64,000 nucleotides of DNA, from contig NZ_QVTC01000049.1 in assembly GCF_003429085.1 (NCBI RefSeq), forward strand, positions 26,059-90,058. Direction: 5' to 3'. The translations under genes were made by a program, and so were the position numbers. Numbering within the stretch: the stretch's first letter is position 1; the number at the start of each line of letters is the position of its first letter. The notes beneath the pieces are model-generated. The model searched no databases. It was given only the letters and a program-made list of their open reading frames with translations, and was not told the DNA's origin. Positions 62,276 to 64,000 of this stretch are shown piece by piece. The DNA comes from Bacillus sp. V59.32b (GTDB taxonomy: Bacteria > Bacillota > Bacilli > Bacillales > DSM-1321).

Positions 62276-62290
62276 TTATAATAATTATAA
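62276..62290 (-). promoter_or_regulatory. PerR box upstream of katA
   Basis: TTATAATAATTATAA is an exact match to the PerR consensus TTATAATNATTATAA and is a perfect palindrome. It lies about 80-95 bases ahead of the katA ATG, where the promoter should be (TTGATT at about 62264-62269 on the minus strand). PerR represses katA in Bacillus until peroxide oxidises its metal site. The other bases of 62195-62487 hold no gene. Confidence 0.9.
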
Positions 62291-62487
62291 ATAAGAAGAA
62301 ATACTTGTAATTCAAATTGTTTTATGATCTAGATCGGTTATATATAATTATATTCGGTAAGATTTTTTCTGGAAATTGAATGTGGATCTATACAAAGTTG
62401 TCCGCAGGACCATAATATTTATGTGGGATAATTGATAAAAAGGATAGCGAATTGAGAAGACTGATTCTATAAACGAAGATAAAGATA

Positions 62488-62514
62488 AGCCCCCTTGTAG
62501 AATAACAAGGGGGC
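62488..62514 (-). terminator. Terminator after the Gln-rich small gene
   Basis: AGCCCCCTTGT and ACAAGGGGGCT form an 11-bp perfect stem; on the minus strand TATCTTTATC follows. Confidence 0.7.
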
Positions 62515-62569
62515 TGTATCAATTATTGTGAAAAATTGAGGGTATCAAGATGGCTACTGCCACTTTTTG

Positions 62570-62824
62570 CTAGAGTGTCTGCTGTTGCTGTAATTGTTGT
62601 GCACATTGTTGAGCGAGTTGCTGAATTTGTTGCAGCTGCTCAGCAGCAGTCAGCTCTCTTTGAGCAAAAGCTTGTAATTGCATTCCTGCTTGAGGCCCGT
62701 TTTGCGCTTGTTGTGCTGCTTGAGCATTTTGTTGCTCCTGCTGTTGCAACTGTTGGGAAATTTGCAGGATTTGCTGTAACGATTGCTGTGCCTGCTGTGC
62801 TACATCATAAATTCGTTGTGGCAT
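62570..62824 (-). CDS. Gln-rich small protein (84 aa), probable spore protein
   Basis: An 84-residue protein with about 40 percent Gln: MPQRIYDVAQQAQQSLQQIL, a run of QQLQQQEQQNAQAAQQAQ, then QLQAFAQRELTAAEQLQQI. It is all helical in aspect and has no membrane segment or signal peptide. I do not know the family for sure. The composition and its place beside an SASP gene suggest a spore-core or coat-associated protein like gamma-type SASP, a degradable amino-acid store. ATG at 62824 is eight bases after AAGGAGTG; an ATG three codons upstream overlaps the site. It has its own terminator. Confidence 0.65.
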   Translation of the reverse strand: MPQRIYDVAQQAQQSLQQILQISQQLQQQEQQNAQAAQQAQNGPQAGMQLQAFAQRELTAAEQLQQIQQLAQQCAQQLQQQQTL

Positions 62825-62942
62825 ATTTTTCACTCCTTTTTTATTGGTTCTTTCATATTGTTTCCATATATTTACCTAATTATGTAATGGATTATTAAAC
62901 AATTTATATTGTATACAAAGATTCCCTTTAGAACGATGTGAA

Positions 62943-62964
62943 GCTACCTAACTAAGTAGGTAGC
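62943..62964 (-). terminator. Hairpin after the SASP gene
   Basis: GCTACCT and AGGTAGC with an inner pair, immediately downstream of the SASP stop. Confidence 0.6.
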
Positions 62965-62987
62965 CTCGTATCCATTATATTCTGTTA

Positions 62988-63224
62988 TTAGCCTCTTGAA
63001 GGAGTAGTTGGAGCACCAACTTGTCCAGCCAATTGAGATTGAGCTGTTGCTACAAGACGCTTTGTGATTTCTCCACCAACAGATCCGTTTGCACGGGAAG
63101 TTTGCTCTGCTCCTAGTTGTACACCAAACTCAGAAGCGATTTCGTACTTTAACTGTTCAAGAGCCATTTCTGCACCTTGTACTAATAGACGGTTACGGCC
63201 GCCACCACTGTTACTTCTTGACAT
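62988..63224 (-). CDS. Alpha/beta-type small acid-soluble spore protein
   Basis: A 78-residue SASP that coats and protects DNA in the spore core. It has the two signature segments: the GPR protease site region [20 protein letters not shown] (cleavage after Glu in the EIA motif) and the DNA-binding [20 protein letters not shown]. Length and both signatures fit the family. ATG at 63224 lies behind AAGGAGGTGAAAACAC. A candidate sigma-G promoter stands at 63247-63276. Next to it are two Gln-rich probable spore genes, so this is a small spore-protein cluster. Confidence 0.94.
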   Translation of the reverse strand: MSRSNSGGGRNRLLVQGAEMALEQLKYEIASEFGVQLGAEQTSRANGSVGGEITKRLVATAQSQLAGQVGAPTTPSRG

Positions 63225-63246
63225 GTGTTTTCACCTCCTTGATGAT

Positions 63247-63276
63247 TATGATGTCTAAATTGCACAATCAAATTCA
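63247..63276 (-). promoter_or_regulatory. Candidate sigma-G promoter of the SASP gene
   Basis: On the minus strand TGAATT, 17 bases, CATCATA, close to the sigma-G pattern (-35 like TGAATA, -10 CATNNTA). The leader would be very short, with the ribosome binding site at or near the transcript start, so the assignment is tentative. Confidence 0.45.
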
Positions 63277-63358
63277 GTGTAAATAATGGAAGGGTTTTAG
63301 ATGATTTTTTACTCAGAATTGCAAATGTAGAGGGTAAGGAATGACGGTTTCTACTTAC

Positions 63359-63437
63359 TTAATTCCTCCTTAAAGTAATAATGATTGCTTCGCTTTATAA
63401 AATGCGTTTGGAAAGAAGATTAATTCCTCCTTTAAAG
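63359..63437. repeat. Two copies of TTAATTCCTCCTTAAAG
   Basis: TTAATTCCTCCTTAAAG at 63359 and TTAATTCCTCCTTTAAAG at 63420, 61 bp apart, between the divergent spore genes. I see nothing else in 63290-63617. Confidence 0.5.
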
Positions 63438-63617
63438 AAAATCACCATATATGTTTTTGATTATTTGTTTTAACGAAAAAATGAATATATACAGATAGAA
63501 AGTAACAAGCTAACAAACGGAAACGGAATTAAATTATTATGAAAAACCACGTATAAAATAAAAAATAGTACAAATTCTATAGTTGTTGTTACTAATTGAA
63601 TCCAAGGAGGAGACAAC

Positions 63618-64000
63618 ATGCTACAAAGAATTAATCAAGCAGCTCAACAAGCACAACAGTCAGTTCGGCAGATACAACAACGTGCTCAACAAATGTCTGG
63701 AATGGGAATGCAAGCTGGTGGATTTGCAGGTGCTCAGAATATCATGCAGCCTGGATTTGCCGGAACAGACGGGCAACAGGTAAGACAGGAAATCGCCCAA
63801 GACCTGCAAAACCAAAGTGGGATGAACAGTGGAAGCATGGGAGGATACCAACAATTTGCCGGAGCTGGATTCGGTGGAGGCCAATCCAACATGCAATCAG
63901 GCTTTGGAGGCGCTCAAAATATTATGCAGCCAGGATTCGCAGGCACAGATGGTCAACAGGTGAGACAAGAAATCGCCAGAGACCTGCAAAACCAAAGTGG
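63618..64000 (+). CDS. Gln/Gly-rich repeat protein, probable spore protein, 5' part
   Basis: The gene runs off the right edge after 127 complete codons. It begins MLQRINQAAQQAQQSVRQIQ, then becomes Gly/Met-rich and contains a repeated block: GAQNIMQPGFAGTDGQQVRQ followed by EIAQDLQNQSG at about residues 36-66, and again near 97-127 with only Gln to Arg changed. The end of the block, QEIAxDLQNQSG, resembles the SASP protease-site motif. This points to a modular spore protein that can be cleaved by GPR, but the family is not one I can name. ATG at 63618 follows AAGGAGGAG, a strong site. It is divergent from the SASP gene at 62988. Confidence 0.7.
   Translation, partial: MLQRINQAAQQAQQSVRQIQQRAQQMSGMGMQAGGFAGAQNIMQPGFAGTDGQQVRQEIAQDLQNQSGMNSGSMGGYQQFAGAGFGGGQSNMQSGFGGAQNIMQPGFAGTDGQQVRQEIARDLQNQS

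Noticed and set aside
62536..62898. A 120-codon Val/Ala-rich frame on the plus strand
   Set aside because: It is the antisense of the Gln-rich small gene: CAA/CAG repeats read backwards give Leu, Val and Ala codons.

Overview
The window reads as a chromosomal segment of an endospore-forming member of the Bacillaceae (Firmicutes, low to moderate GC). Support comes from alpha/beta-type SASP and other spore-like small proteins, a SigH-type sigma factor, a phoD-tatA-tatC operon, a vegetative catalase with a perfect PerR box, a yybP-ykoY manganese riboswitch ahead of a TerC gene, a YfmS/YfmT-like gene pair, many TTG/GTG starts with strong AGGAGG-type ribosome binding sites, and candidate promoters for sigma A, B, D and G. 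I cannot name the species.

Layout. 0-6 kb: tail of a DCC-family protein, a GNAT enzyme, a sigma-B-type small membrane protein (minus strand), an SPL-family radical SAM protein, then a manganese-riboswitch operon (FbpB-like small protein, Spo0M-like protein, YkvA-like protein, TerC exporter) followed by a CNNM/CBS transporter. 6-15 kb: fructokinase-like kinase, soluble chemoreceptor plus vanillin-type aldehyde dehydrogenase, a short-chain dehydrogenase with a Met/His-rich N-terminus, and an RND (SwrC-like) exporter. 15-24 kb: a decayed gene, a phospholipase A2-like small protein, a MocR regulator divergent from an EamA transporter, pepT, queT under a preQ1 riboswitch, a secreted M28 peptidase and a second stress-type dehydrogenase. 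24-32 kb: an MFS gene split by a TnpB-only IS200/IS605-type element, a widespread-type Bacillaceae palindromic repeat, a CAP-domain membrane protein and a PAS-GGDEF-EAL protein. 32-41.5 kb: an AT-rich defence island (dual-GHKL ATPase, receiver-like protein, two m5C methyltransferases, a probable PD-(D/E)XK endonuclease), bordered on the right by IS21 and IS3 wreckage (41.7-44.2 kb). 44-53 kb: two paralogous NERD-domain proteins, a beta-helix protein, a Uma2-type nuclease, an HpaB-type monooxygenase, and two secreted phosphodiester or phosphate hydrolases. 53-64 kb: phoD-tatA-tatC, a HemD-type protein, a secreted family I.5 lipase, a SigH paralogue, katA, and a spore-protein cluster running off the right edge.

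The most interesting signals are: (1) the 32.8-41.5 kb island, which looks like a restriction-modification system joined to a histidine-kinase-like/MORC-like GHKL ATPase and a receiver-like partner; (2) five intergenic arrays of degenerate 20- or 21-bp units, each with its own core except for two that share a core in opposite orientation, and both NERD genes lie next to such an array; (3) a TnpB element whose ends can be placed to the base, because removing 25042-26571 restores the MFS frame, and whose predicted guide matches the empty MFS site.

All calls come from reading the sequence and remembered family features; no database search was run.
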